Origin: Alphaproteobacteria bacterium
Lineage (GTDB): Bacteria > Pseudomonadota > Alphaproteobacteria > Micavibrionales > Micavibrionaceae
Length of the DNA stretch: 64,000 nucleotides
Assembly (NCBI GenBank): GCA_018000295.1
Contig: JAGNKE010000007.1
Coordinates: 38,886 to 102,885 of the forward strand
Direction of reading: 5' to 3'
The notes below the pieces were generated by a model. That model had not been told where the DNA came from, did not search any database, and saw only the letters and a program-made list of their open reading frames with translations. This document shows, one piece after another, positions 1 through 9,171 of this stretch (positions are counted from its first letter, which is position 1; every line of letters begins with the position of its first letter). A program made the translations under genes and the position numbers.

Positions 1-534
1 TTGATGCATAAATTCGGGATGCTTTTTCAGGGCGGGGCGTTGTTTGACTCTCTTAAAATTTGGGAAAATATTGCCTTCGGCCTGATTCACGGCCGGGGAA
101 TGCCCAAAAAACAGGCCCGCGAAATCGCCATGGAAAAACTCGCCGCCGTAGGCTTAAAACCGGAAATCAGCAACCTTCTGCCCGCCGAGCTGTCCGGGGG
201 GATGCAAAAGCGAGTCAGTCTGGCACGGGCGATTGCAACCAGCCCGGAGGTTATCTTTTTTGATGAGCCAACCACGGGCCTTGACCCGATTATGGCGGAC
301 GTGATCAACGAACTGATTATCAAATGCGTGAAGGAATTGGGGGCAACCGCCCTGTCGATCACCCACGATATGTCATCCGTCCGCAAGATTGCCGATGAAG
401 TGGCAATGATCTACGAGGGGAAGATTGTCTGGAGCGGCCCGGTCAAACAGCTTGACCATTCCGGCAACCCTTATGTGGACCAGTTCATACATGGCCGCGC
501 CGAAGGCCCGATCACCAGCCACCAGAAAATATAG
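1..534 (+). CDS. mlaF: MlaF-type phospholipid-transport ABC ATPase, 3' part
   Basis: This is the C-terminal 177 residues of an ABC ATPase; the 5' part, including Walker A, lies outside the window. Visible are the Q-loop region (GMLFQGGALFDSL), the signature LSGGMQKR (about residues 64-71), Walker B VIFFDEPTTGLDP and the switch His in SITHD. The tail YVDQFIHGRAEGPI is characteristic of MlaF/Ttg2A. That family powers the MlaFEDB complex, which moves phospholipids between inner and outer membranes and keeps the outer membrane asymmetric. The mlaE/mlaD partners would be expected outside the window; the next gene downstream is a penicillin-binding protein. The gene is truncated by the window edge, not broken. 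Confidence 0.9.
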   Translation: MMHKFGMLFQGGALFDSLKIWENIAFGLIHGRGMPKKQAREIAMEKLAAVGLKPEISNLLPAELSGGMQKRVSLARAIATSPEVIFFDEPTTGLDPIMADVINELIIKCVKELGATALSITHDMSSVRKIADEVAMIYEGKIVWSGPVKQLDHSGNPYVDQFIHGRAEGPITSHQKI

Positions 535-642
535 AATATTATTGCCATAATTTCAGGTTTTCTTTTCAAAAGAGGATGTGCTAGAACGCTCCTTCTGCTA
601 GGATGACCAAGGCATAAAATCGGCGGAATCCGCAAGTAAACC

Positions 643-3234
643 ATGAAATATCTCAGGAACGTCTTTTTGGGGCTTCTCTCCCTGTTTGTCATAGGCGTGA
701 TCGTCGGGGTCGCAGGCGTAGCCTATATCATCAGCTACTACAGCAAGGATCTGCCTGACTACTCCCAACTCCGCAATTACGAGCCGCCGATTGTCACCCG
801 CCTGTACGCCGGAGATGGGCGATTTTTGGCGGAGTTCGCCGAAGAAAAGCGGATTTTCATCCCCATCGAATCGATTCCCGACATCATCAAGAACGCTTTT
901 ATCGCGGGCGAGGATAAGAATTTCTACAAGCACAGCGGCATTGACTTTGTCGCCACAGCCCGCGCCCTGATAACCAATTTAAGGAATAAGGGGACCGGCA
1001 AAAGATCTCAGGGTGCTTCGACCATCACGCAGCAGGTGGCCAAGAACTTTTTCCTGAGCAACGAAACCACCTACGAACGAAAAATCCGTGAGGCCATCCT
1101 CTCCTATAAAATGACACAGATGATGAGCAAGGATCATATCCTTGAACTCTACCTCAACCAGATTTTCCTTGGCGGCGGAGCCTATGGCGTTGCCGCCGCC
1201 GCCGAGCATTATTTCAATAAATCTCTCGAGGAACTGACGATTGCCGAGGCCGCTTATCTCGCCGCCCTCCCGAAGGCGCCGAACAACTATCACCCGGTCC
1301 ACAACCACGATAAGGCGGTCGAGCGCCGCAACTACGTCATCGGCCGGATGCAGGAAGACGGATACATCACCAGAGCGCAGGCCGAATTGGCGATCGCCTC
1401 GCCGCTTGTCATGGCCAAAAGGGATGAGAATGCGGTGGTGGACGCGCCGTTCTTCGCCGAGGAAGTCCGCCGCGAACTGGGTGAGAAATATGGCCAGGAA
1501 AGCCTCTATACGGGCGGTCTTGTCGTAAAAACCTCCGTCGATCCGAAACTGCAGGACATTGCCGAACGCACCCTGCGCGAGGGTCTGATGGCCTACGATA
1601 CGCGCCACGGCTGGCGCGGTCCCATAGCCAAGCTGGAGAGCATGGACGACTGGAAGGCGCAGCTTAAGAAAATTGAGCGCCCGCCCGCGATTTTGGAACA
1701 ATGGGAAATGGCGGTCGTTCTCGAAAGTGGAAAGGAATCCGCAAAGCTTGGCTTTCTCGACGATAAGGAGGGCGAACTCAAACTCCAGGACGTCAAATGG
1801 GCGCAGAAATACCTCAATGAGGGGTATTCTCTCGGCGCGGCGGTCTCTTCCGTCAAGCAGGTCGCAGATGTCGGCGATGTGATCATGGTCGAACCCAAGC
1901 CGCCGAAGGAAAAGGAACTGACCGCCGAGGAGAAGGAAGCCGGAAAAACACCGGAAATACAAACTTTCGAAGGCGTCTATCTGCTGCGCCAGATTCCGGA
2001 CGTGCAGGGCGCGCTCATCGCCATCGACCCGCATACGGGCCGGATCCTCGCCATGCAGGGCGGCTGGAAATACGGTACCAGCGAATATAACCGCGCCACC
2101 CAGGCCCAGCGCCAGCCCGGCTCCGCTTTCAAGCCCTTCGTCTATCTGGCTGGCCTCGATAAGGGCTTCACGCCCGCCACCCTGATCCTCGATTCGCCCA
2201 TGTGCTTCGAGGACCGACCCGGCCACCAATGGTGCCCGAGAAACTATTCAGGTGAGTCCTACGGCCCTGTAACCCTGCGCGTGGGCGTGGAAAAATCCAA
2301 GAACCAGATGACCGTGCGCCTCGCCAATTTCCTTGGAACCGAACTTGTGGCGAAATATTCCGATCATTTCGGCATCACCGATAAAATGAAACCCCTGATG
2401 TCCAATGCGCTCGGCGCTTCCGAAACCACCCTTCTGCGCCTGACCACGGCCTATGCCATGTTGGTCAATGGCGGCAAGAAAATCCGCCCGACTTTTATCG
2501 ACCGCGTGCAGGACCGCCACGGCAAGACGATCTTCCGCCATGACGACCGCAAATGCGAATTTTGCGGCCCGCTCATGAAATGGGAAGGGCAGGGGGCCCC
2601 GGAAATCGCCGATACCCGAGAGCAGATCGGGGATGAGCGCACCGCCTACCAGATGGTTTCCATCCTTGAGGGCGTCGTCCAGCGGGGCACCGGAACCAAG
2701 ATCAAGGAATTGAACCGTCCCCTCGCCGGAAAGACCGGAACCACCAACCGTTCCAATGATGCGTGGTTCATCGGCTTCTCGCCCGATTTGACCGTTGGTG
2801 TGTTCGTCGGTTTCGATAATCCACGCTCTTTGGGTAAGAAGGAGCAGGGCGCATCGGTCGCCGTCCCCATCTTCAAGGACTTCATGGAGGAGGCGCTGGA
2901 GGGCCAGCCGCCCGCACCCTTTCGCCGCCCTGCCGGAATCCGTAACGTCATGGTCAACGCCAAGACGGGCGCTCGCGCCAACCCCGGTGACGGCAACGTG
3001 ATCTGGGAGGCGTTCAAGGCCGGAACCGAGCCGACGGACGAGATGTATATGCTCGACGAGGGCGGGATCAGGGTCTTGCCGTCATATAACTACGATTACG
3101 CCGACTCCTACACCCCCGCCAGTGGCGACTACCCCGGCGAGGACATTCCGCCCTACAACCCCGATGCCCCCTATAAGCCACCCCCGGCTCAGGAATCTCC
3201 GGGCGTAGATACCGGAACGGGGGGAATTTATTAA
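643..3234 (+). CDS. mrcA: Penicillin-binding protein 1A (bifunctional transglycosylase/transpeptidase)
   Basis: A class A penicillin-binding protein of 863 residues that polymerises lipid II into glycan strands and cross-links the peptides in the periplasm. It has an N-terminal membrane anchor (about residues 5-33). The GT51 domain carries EDKNFYKHSGID with catalytic Glu90 and the TITQQ motif at 127-131. A middle segment (about 310-430) fits the OB-like insert of PBP1A. The transpeptidase domain has all three motifs: SAFK with nucleophile Ser494, SKN (in GVEKSKNQM), and KTGTT at 697-701. The C-terminus is rich in Pro, Tyr and Asp and probably disordered. No strong Shine-Dalgarno precedes the ATG, but it sits directly before the anchor. 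The length is normal for Gram-negative PBP1A. Confidence 0.95.
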   Translation: MKYLRNVFLGLLSLFVIGVIVGVAGVAYIISYYSKDLPDYSQLRNYEPPIVTRLYAGDGRFLAEFAEEKRIFIPIESIPDIIKNAFIAGEDKNFYKHSGIDFVATARALITNLRNKGTGKRSQGASTITQQVAKNFFLSNETTYERKIREAILSYKMTQMMSKDHILELYLNQIFLGGGAYGVAAAAEHYFNKSLEELTIAEAAYLAALPKAPNNYHPVHNHDKAVERRNYVIGRMQEDGYITRAQAELAIASPLVMAKRDENAVVDAPFFAEEVRRELGEKYGQESLYTGGLVVKTSVDPKLQDIAERTLREGLMAYDTRHGWRGPIAKLESMDDWKAQLKKIERPPAILEQWEMAVVLESGKESAKLGFLDDKEGELKLQDVKWAQKYLNEGYSLGAAVSSVKQVADVGDVIMVEPKPPKEKELTAEEKEAGKTPEIQTFEGVYLLRQIPDVQGALIAIDPHTGRILAMQGGWKYGTSEYNRATQAQRQPGSAFKPFVYLAGLDKGFTPATLILDSPMCFEDRPGHQWCPRNYSGESYGPVTLRVGVEKSKNQMTVRLANFLGTELVAKYSDHFGITDKMKPLMSNALGASETTLLRLTTAYAMLVNGGKKIRPTFIDRVQDRHGKTIFRHDDRKCEFCGPLMKWEGQGAPEIADTREQIGDERTAYQMVSILEGVVQRGTGTKIKELNRPLAGKTGTTNRSNDAWFIGFSPDLTVGVFVGFDNPRSLGKKEQGASVAVPIFKDFMEEALEGQPPAPFRRPAGIRNVMVNAKTGARANPGDGNVIWEAFKAGTEPTDEMYMLDEGGIRVLPSYNYDYADSYTPASGDYPGEDIPPYNPDAPYKPPPAQESPGVDTGTGGIY

Positions 3235-3253
3235 GGGGTCTGGATAGGAAACT

Positions 3254-4231
3254 CTAAAACCACTTCATTTTTTTGAACACCGCGATCTGCAGCCCCACAA
3301 CCCCCGCGACGATCAGCAGGAAAATCCAGAACGCCCAAGGGTTCTCCGCCCCCGGAATACCTGCCACATTCATCCCCAACAGCCCCGTCATGAAATGCAG
3401 CGGCAGGAAAATCGCCGCGATGACGGACAGCACATACATATTGTGGTTCATCCGGTCCGAAAGCATGTTCACCAGCTCGTCCTTGATGATCTGCGTGCGC
3501 TCACGTAGCGAGTCCAGATCCTCGATATACCGGATCACCCGGTCCAGCGTTTCCTGCAGTTGACGTTTGTGCAGCTTGTCGAGCCAGGAAATATCCGAGG
3601 TCCGCAACGTCAAAATCGCATCCCTCTGCGGCACCAGATAACGTTTGTAAATAATCGCTTCCGTCCGCAATTCGATGATCAGTTGCCGCTCTTCGGCCTC
3701 GGGGCTTTCGATGATCTCTTCCTCCAGCGTGTCCGTGCGATGCTCCAGATCGTCAAGAACCGGCTCCATCCGTTCGAAAAGAAGATGCGTCAGCAGGCAT
3801 AGAAAATCGCCGGAGTTTTTAGGCCCTTTTCCGTTCGACAGCATTGCCGCGATATCATCGATAGCCTTGACCGGCCGACGCTGGACGCTGATGATCCGGT
3901 AGGGATCGATCCACAGCCGCAAGGAGACCATATCCTCGGGATCAGCATCGAGATTGAAATTCATCCCGCGCAGGATCAGCAGCACACCGTCCTCATGTTC
4001 GATCATCCGCGGCCTTGTCTCCTCGGCCAGCAGTGCACCGGTAATCAGGGTATCAAGGTATGAAATCTCATTTTCAAGCCATATGCGGGCTTTCTTGTTT
4101 CGTGCATCCAGATGCACCCACGACAATTCCTCGCTTTTTATAACCGAAGCAAGAAGGTTCTCGTCGAGTTCTGTGGCGGCGCCGTCCCCGCAAATTTTCA
4201 ACGCATGAAGTATTCCCGGATTACGCTCCAT
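3254..4231 (-). CDS. zntB: CorA/ZntB-family divalent metal transporter
   Basis: A 325-residue member of the CorA superfamily, closest in layout to ZntB, a zinc transporter. A large soluble N-terminal domain (about 1-260) includes the long acidic, helical stretch typical of the family. Two C-terminal membrane helices follow, the first ending in the signature GMN (in LLGMNVAGIPG). The C-terminus is lysine-rich (KKMKWF). The start ATG overlaps the last 11 bases of the upstream mechanosensitive channel gene, so the two are probably translated together. The metal specificity (Zn, Mg or Co) cannot be read from sequence alone. Confidence 0.88.
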   Translation of the reverse strand: MERNPGILHALKICGDGAATELDENLLASVIKSEELSWVHLDARNKKARIWLENEISYLDTLITGALLAEETRPRMIEHEDGVLLILRGMNFNLDADPEDMVSLRLWIDPYRIISVQRRPVKAIDDIAAMLSNGKGPKNSGDFLCLLTHLLFERMEPVLDDLEHRTDTLEEEIIESPEAEERQLIIELRTEAIIYKRYLVPQRDAILTLRTSDISWLDKLHKRQLQETLDRVIRYIEDLDSLRERTQIIKDELVNMLSDRMNHNMYVLSVIAAIFLPLHFMTGLLGMNVAGIPGAENPWAFWIFLLIVAGVVGLQIAVFKKMKWF

Positions 4232-6572
4232 GATTGGCCTTTCCTAAATGAGCGGCGGAGAAAAGTTCCAGCACCCTCTCGAACTCCGTCGGGCTGATAT
4301 GCAAATCGCTCTGCGGGAACGGAATTTCGATTTTCTCGTCCTTAAAACGGTCCCAGATCATCAGCCGCAGATCCGTGGAAACATCATAGATGTCACGGAT
4401 ATTGCGGATAAAGACCCTCAGCTCGAACAACAGGGCGCTGTCCCCGAAATCCTTGAAATAGACAGAAGTAGCCGGATGAGAGAGCACGGAAGGATGCTCT
4501 TTCGCACATTCCAGAAGAATTTCGCGCACACGTCGCGGATCGGATTTGTAAGACACGCCGATATTGATAATCACGCGCCCGATCCGGTCGTTATAGTTCC
4601 AGTTCTTGACCGCCGAGGAAATCAGCTCCGAATTCGGCACGATGATGGATGTACGGTCGAACGTTTCGATCTCGGTGGCGCGTACACTGATCTTCCTGAC
4701 GATCCCTTCGCCGGAATTGAGGATAACCCAATCCCCGACCTTTATAGGGCGCTCAAACAACAGGATCAGGCCGGAGACGAAATTGCCCACGATGCTCTGC
4801 AGTCCGAAACCTATACCTACGGAAAGTGCCCCAGCGATCAGAGCGAGGTTGCTCAGATCGAACCCGACCGCCGAGACGCCCGCCATCATGGCCACACACA
4901 GACCGAGATAGCCCAGAATTTGCACAAGGGATTGGCGGATAGAAGAATCAAGACGTGTCTTGGGCAGAATTTTTTCCTTCAGCACACGCTGAAAAATCCG
5001 CGTGAAAAATAAAAGCAAAAGAAAGACGGATAGCCCGATCGCCATATTGGCGATTGAAATATTCACGTTACCGATGCTGAATCCCCAGAACGCATGGGCG
5101 GCCCAGTCCTGCACTTCCTGCCAGTCCACGCCGATCAGTCCGGCAGCCAGCGGTAGGCAGAGGAAGAAAATCACTAGATCAAGCGTCAGGCTGAGCCAGA
5201 AAAGCATCAGCCGCTCGTCCTCCTTGCCGGACTCGGGATCGGGCTTATGAAAGAGTCCGTCAATCTGCCGCAGGAAGGACCGGGCCGCCGAACGGACCAT
5301 CAGGATAAAGACAAGGAAGGACGCAAGAACGGTGAAACGCTCGAACACCATGCGCGTCAGAGCCGCATAGCCGAAGAGGTTCGCAGCGAGAAGAAAAACG
5401 CCGATCCCGGCAAAAAGGAGAAAGCCCCATGGGGGAATAAGAAACTTCATACCCTTGCCGCAGGCGCGGAAAGCGAAAAGGGAACCGATAAAAATCACTG
5501 CGGCAAAAAGGCTGGTGACAAAATAGCTCTGCAGGACGGCGATTTCCACGGCGGCGCCGACCGTTCCCCCGAACTCCAGCGCAATCTGGTCGATCGCGTA
5601 AAGAAAGGCCACGAAACAGGACAAAAATTTCGTCACAGGGCGGATGATGCCCGCGACCGTAAGCCGTGCGGTCACAATAAAACTGAAAATCAGAAAGCAG
5701 GACAACAGAATCAGTTGGTTGGAAAAGCTTAGGTTATTTTCATGAATGACGCCTTGGGCGACGAACGACTGGTGGATGAAGGAAAACCCGACCAGGGTGA
5801 TCACCATGCTGACCAGGGAGGACAGGGAGGCTTTGGCAAAACGGCTCTCCTGACCTTGTTGAGGGCTTTCTGTGATTTTCCGGGTCAGGGACCGCAAGGA
5901 CAAGACTCTGACAAGGATAAGCACGGCGATAAAAGCAAAGATCGTGGCAATCAGAGCTGTATACGAAGGATTCTGCTGCCGGATCGTTTCAAGAGAGGAA
6001 CTAAGAGTTGCATATTGTGTTTCTATATTTTCTTTGGCAGCGGCCCAAAGCTCCGGGGCAAAGGGGGAGGGCTGCTTCTCCAGAATCCGGCTGAGGAATT
6101 TATCGCGCCGCAGGGTCACGATCCGCTCCTGCAGACGCAGGGATTTCGAAATCAGGGCGTCCGCCTGAATCGCCAATCCTTCAAACGCACTGGATTGTTC
6201 GCTGAGTTGTGTGCGAAGCTGCTGGATATTCTCAGGTTCGGGGATGAAGGGAACCCCTTCAACCGGTTGGGGAGGCGATCCAAGGTCATTGAGATCGGCA
6301 AGAATGGCGTCTCGCGCAGGCTTGATGGAATCCGCCAAGGCCTGAACTTCAGCCCTTAAATCTTTTATGGTTTGACGCTTTTCAAGGAGCGTAGGGGTTT
6401 CAAGAGAATCACTGTTGAAAAGAGCCTCAAGTTCCTCGAACTGCTTCTGTTTCTCGGTCAGAGTTTCATGCAGCTTCTCGGGGGCGTTGGCAGTCTGTGC
6501 CAAAGCATGAAAAAACATGAAAGGGCAGAAAAACACGAGTGCAGTAACCAGAAAGAAGTGCCGAAAAGACAT
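4221..6572 (-). CDS. Large MscS-family mechanosensitive channel with DUF3772-like N-terminus
   Basis: A 783-residue protein of the large, MscK/YbiO-like branch of MscS channels, which release solutes under hypo-osmotic shock. A signal peptide (about 1-25) precedes a coiled-coil periplasmic region (about 28-180) that resembles DUF3772. Roughly 9-11 membrane helices follow between about 205 and 600. The pore helix and beta domain are recognisable by ALSVGIGFGLQSIVGNFVSG and FERPIKVGDWV, and a cytoplasmic alpha/beta domain ends the protein. It is the first gene of a two-gene unit with zntB, overlapping it by 11 bases. Upstream, 6573-6795 is AT-rich and holds no gene I can support. Confidence 0.9.
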   Translation of the reverse strand: MSFRHFFLVTALVFFCPFMFFHALAQTANAPEKLHETLTEKQKQFEELEALFNSDSLETPTLLEKRQTIKDLRAEVQALADSIKPARDAILADLNDLGSPPQPVEGVPFIPEPENIQQLRTQLSEQSSAFEGLAIQADALISKSLRLQERIVTLRRDKFLSRILEKQPSPFAPELWAAAKENIETQYATLSSSLETIRQQNPSYTALIATIFAFIAVLILVRVLSLRSLTRKITESPQQGQESRFAKASLSSLVSMVITLVGFSFIHQSFVAQGVIHENNLSFSNQLILLSCFLIFSFIVTARLTVAGIIRPVTKFLSCFVAFLYAIDQIALEFGGTVGAAVEIAVLQSYFVTSLFAAVIFIGSLFAFRACGKGMKFLIPPWGFLLFAGIGVFLLAANLFGYAALTRMVFERFTVLASFLVFILMVRSAARSFLRQIDGLFHKPDPESGKEDERLMLFWLSLTLDLVIFFLCLPLAAGLIGVDWQEVQDWAAHAFWGFSIGNVNISIANMAIGLSVFLLLLFFTRIFQRVLKEKILPKTRLDSSIRQSLVQILGYLGLCVAMMAGVSAVGFDLSNLALIAGALSVGIGFGLQSIVGNFVSGLILLFERPIKVGDWVILNSGEGIVRKISVRATEIETFDRTSIIVPNSELISSAVKNWNYNDRIGRVIINIGVSYKSDPRRVREILLECAKEHPSVLSHPATSVYFKDFGDSALLFELRVFIRNIRDIYDVSTDLRLMIWDRFKDEKIEIPFPQSDLHISPTEFERVLELFSAAHLGKANHGA

Positions 6573-6795
6573 ATTTTAATATCCGGGGGAAAAAATCAGA
6601 AATCATTGTGCCTTTTTTTAAAAGGGTCGCAAGAAATATACTTTAAAATTTACTACAACTCCCAGCAAAGCATAAACCGAAAACCCACATAATTTACATA
6701 AAAAATTATTACTTTAAATAACCGCCAGGCTGGGAAAGAGAGCATTTGCAAAGTGATTCCAAATAAGACATGATGAGGGCGCAAGTTTCATAGGC

Positions 6796-6824
6796 TTGGC
6801 AAAAGCCTTATCATATAAAATAAT
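6796..6824 (+). promoter_or_regulatory. Candidate sigma70-type promoter
   Basis: TTGGCA (6796-6801) and AATAAT (6819-6824) are separated by 17 bases and lie 26 bases before the ATG at 6850. The -35 box overlaps the leftmost possible start codon of the downstream reading frame, which argues that translation begins at 6850 instead. Confidence 0.45.
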
Positions 6825-6849
6825 ATATTGGACTGACAGGAGAAACAAA

Positions 6850-7233
6850 ATGTCGAATAATCCGAACAACTACCCCGACCCTCAAAGCCCGGAAGGAAAA
6901 AGCCGAGCTGGACGGCTCTATTTCTCTCTGCTTGTTGTTTTGTTTATTTTTCTCGGAACGGTCATTTTGATCCACCAGTTTGGAAACAATATTGTAGAAA
7001 AAGTTCAGCTTATAAAGTTTATACCGATTGCTCAAAAGGCTCCCCCGGCGGAAGCAGTTGAGGGCCAGGGCGAGGCTGCGGTAACCCAGACGGAAGGAGC
7101 AGATTCGGCTCCCGACGCGGAACAGTCTTCGGAAGGACAGACGCAGACCGCCGAAACCCCCTCTGAAAGCGAAGCGCCTGCTCAGGAAGCTCCCGCGGAT
7201 GGAGAGCCCGCACCCGAAGAGGGCGCACACTAA
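6850..7233 (+). CDS. Small single-pass membrane protein with acidic Pro/Ala/Glu-rich tail
   Basis: I do not recognise the family. The product is 127 residues: a short polar N-terminus (about 1-25), one hydrophobic helix (about 25-48), then a low-complexity tail rich in Glu, Ala, Pro and Gln. The start is chosen at 6850 because AGGAG (6839-6843) precedes it at good spacing and a promoter-like sequence covers the upstream frame. A strong terminator follows, so the gene appears to be monocistronic. The topology suggests a membrane-anchored protein with a disordered domain, probably in the periplasm; this is inference. Confidence 0.7.
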   Translation: MSNNPNNYPDPQSPEGKSRAGRLYFSLLVVLFIFLGTVILIHQFGNNIVEKVQLIKFIPIAQKAPPAEAVEGQGEAAVTQTEGADSAPDAEQSSEGQTQTAETPSESEAPAQEAPADGEPAPEEGAH

Positions 7234-7260
7234 TTTAGCTTCACAGAAACCTAAATCCAA

Positions 7261-7287
7261 AAAAGCCGGAGCATTCTCCGGCTTTTT
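7261..7287 (+). terminator. Rho-independent terminator
   Basis: An 11-bp perfect stem (AAAAGCCGGAG, 7261-7271, with 7276-7286), a CATT loop and a T run, 27 bases after the small membrane protein gene. Confidence 0.9.
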
Positions 7288-7686
7288 CTCTTATCGACGA
7301 AGCATCAACTCGACAACAATTTTGACTTTTATGAGCCAAGGCCTTCAGGTCCAGCGCATAATAATCCTGACCCTTCTCAACCAGGACTTCTGAAGATCAC
7401 TATACCTCAAATGAGATATTCTAACATAATGTTTGGGCTGACATAGATACGGGCGAAGTAATCTTCGGATAGTCCACCCAAGCAATGTTTCAAGAGGTTT
7501 CTTGTCGGCCGGTAATAGAGCCGACCTTCGCATTGCTCGGGTTGTCCTGCAGGCTCTCCACCGACGCGGCCTCTCCAATCGGAATTAGACAGTCCTTCTC
7601 CCGCCGGAAAAACTTCACTAGTTCATCATGACGCGGCGTCCTCTGCAATGACCGGGGTAAGAAAACCCATACCCCTTTTCGCGTAC
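7288..7686 (-). other. Gene-free stretch with possible decayed coding remnant
   Basis: About 400 bases without a gene I can support. On the minus strand two overlapping frames look protein-like over short distances. One contains HDELVKFFRREKDCL and ends near 7490. The other contains LETLLGWTIRRLLRPYL and runs on to about 7345. This is what a frameshifted remnant of an older gene could look like, but neither frame has a convincing start or a family I recognise. It lies just downstream of the VIT transporter gene. Confidence 0.25.
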
Positions 7687-8403
7687 TCACAAGGTTTGAT
7701 TGAACAACTGCCCGATCACTGCGGTAAAGCCCATGGCCGCTGCGCCCCAGAACATGATGCGAACGGCAGGCTTGAAGGCCGGAGCCCCGCCGGCCCGTGC
7801 GGCCAGAGCGCCCAGAAATCCAAGCAGAAGAACACACAGGAAGGAGCAGCCGGGCACAAAAACCGCTTCCGGCAACAGAAAGATCGAAAGAACGGGGAAA
7901 ATCGCCCCGCAGGAAAAAGCGGCGGCGGAGGCGACTGCGGCCTGCAGCGGCCGGGCGGTCGTAAGCTCCGAAATCCCAAGTTCCTCCCGCGCATGAACGC
8001 CAAGCGCATCCTTTGTCATCATCTGCCGGGAAACCTCACGGGCCAGTTCAGGCTCAACGCCGCGCCCGATATAAATATCCGCCAGTTCCTGCAATTCAAA
8101 ATCCGGTGTTTCGGCAAGCTCCTTGCGCTCGCGCTCCAGATCGGCATTCTCCAGATCGGATTGCGAACACACGGAAACATACTCGCCCGCCGCCATGGAC
8201 ATCGCCCCGGCTACAAGACCGGCCACCCCTGCCACCCAGATTTCAGAAGGGTTCGCCGCCGCCGCCGCAACGCCGATCACCAGGCTGGAGACCGAGATGA
8301 TCCCGTCATTGGCCCCAAGCACAGCGGCACGCAGCCATCCGGTGCGGCTCACATAGTGGCGTTCCTCATGCTTGTAGACCAGCCGTTCCTTGAATGAAAA
8401 CAT
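7687..8403 (-). CDS. VIT1/CCC1-family iron/manganese transporter
   Basis: A 238-residue VIT-family protein that moves Fe(II) or Mn(II) across the membrane. The first helix carries the family motif GANDGI after the typical opening RHYVSRTGWLRAAVL. A second helix has the Met/Gly-rich AGAMSMAAGEY, and a charged cytoplasmic loop with metal-binding Glu residues (about 85-140) is followed by three C-terminal helices. The start is the ATG at 8403 with AAGGAT upstream; a TTG at 8445 would add 14 residues. It lies 48 bases downstream of a glutathione peroxidase gene on the same strand. The pairing would suit control of iron-driven oxidative stress, which is inference. Confidence 0.88.
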   Translation of the reverse strand: MFSFKERLVYKHEERHYVSRTGWLRAAVLGANDGIISVSSLVIGVAAAAANPSEIWVAGVAGLVAGAMSMAAGEYVSVCSQSDLENADLERERKELAETPDFELQELADIYIGRGVEPELAREVSRQMMTKDALGVHAREELGISELTTARPLQAAVASAAAFSCGAIFPVLSIFLLPEAVFVPGCSFLCVLLLGFLGALAARAGGAPAFKPAVRIMFWGAAAMGFTAVIGQLFNQTL

Positions 8404-8451
8404 CGGCAGACAGTATCCTTTCTTAAGAGCGGGGTGATAACTCAAAATCCC

Positions 8452-9033
8452 TTAGGGTTCAGAGGCAATTTCCTTTTCAACCGCTGCGGTTATGGTTGAG
8501 GAAACCGGGCTGGTTGTCGTTGAAAACCAACCTGAGAAATGTCCGTCCCGCCCGATCAGGTATTTGTGGAAATTCCACTGTGGATGTCCCCAGAACCCGG
8601 CTTGCTCCCGCGCCCAGACGTAAAACGGGTGGGCATCGGTCCCCGAGACTTTTGTAATCTCGGTGAGCGGGAAGGTGATGGTGTATTCCCTCTCGGTAAA
8701 GCTCTGCACCTCTATATTGGTTCCAAACTCCTGCCCGCCGAAATCGCCGGAGGGCACACCGAGCACGACAAACCCCTTGTCCTTATAAGTCTCATAAAGT
8801 GTCTGCAGATCCTTGTACTGCGGCGTGTACCCGCAATGCGAGGCGGTATTGACCACCAGAACAACTTTGCCCTTGAACGACGAAAGCGGCAGGTCGTTTC
8901 CTTGAATATCTGTAAAACTAAACGAATAGGCGGAAGAGGCGGAACTAAGCGGCGCATCTTCAGCGTGGAGTGCTGCGGGAACAAAGAAAAGCTTCACCAA
9001 GCCCCACATAAAAACGCTTCGTCCTAGCTGCAT
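8452..9033 (-). CDS. Glutathione peroxidase family protein, probably exported
   Basis: A 193-residue thiol peroxidase of the glutathione peroxidase family. A hydrophobic leader ending near ALHAEDA (about residues 1-25) suggests a periplasmic location. Catalytic motifs are NTASHCGYTPQY with Cys67 in place of selenocysteine, FGGQEFG with the conserved Gln, and WNFHKYLIGRDG with Trp and Asn. The usual PCNQF is PSGDF here, a change next to the Gln. Bacterial Cys enzymes of this kind generally use thioredoxin rather than glutathione. It may be co-transcribed with the downstream VIT transporter. Confidence 0.88.
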   Translation of the reverse strand: MQLGRSVFMWGLVKLFFVPAALHAEDAPLSSASSAYSFSFTDIQGNDLPLSSFKGKVVLVVNTASHCGYTPQYKDLQTLYETYKDKGFVVLGVPSGDFGGQEFGTNIEVQSFTEREYTITFPLTEITKVSGTDAHPFYVWAREQAGFWGHPQWNFHKYLIGRDGHFSGWFSTTTSPVSSTITAAVEKEIASEP

Positions 9034-9171
9034 GGAATCTCCTCAAGTTTATAGCTAAGTCAAACTATAGAGTTTACTTGCCGCCTTTAGGTACAAATTA
9101 TGTTCAAGCCGATCGAAGAACCATCCCTGTTCGGTGCGCAACACCAAATCTCTGCCCATAAGCACACTCTA

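Noticed and set aside
979-2229. 416-residue open frame on the minus strand inside the PBP1A gene
   Set aside because: It is the shadow of a strongly coding, complete mrcA with all catalytic motifs; composition is His/Gly/Leu-rich as expected for an antisense frame.
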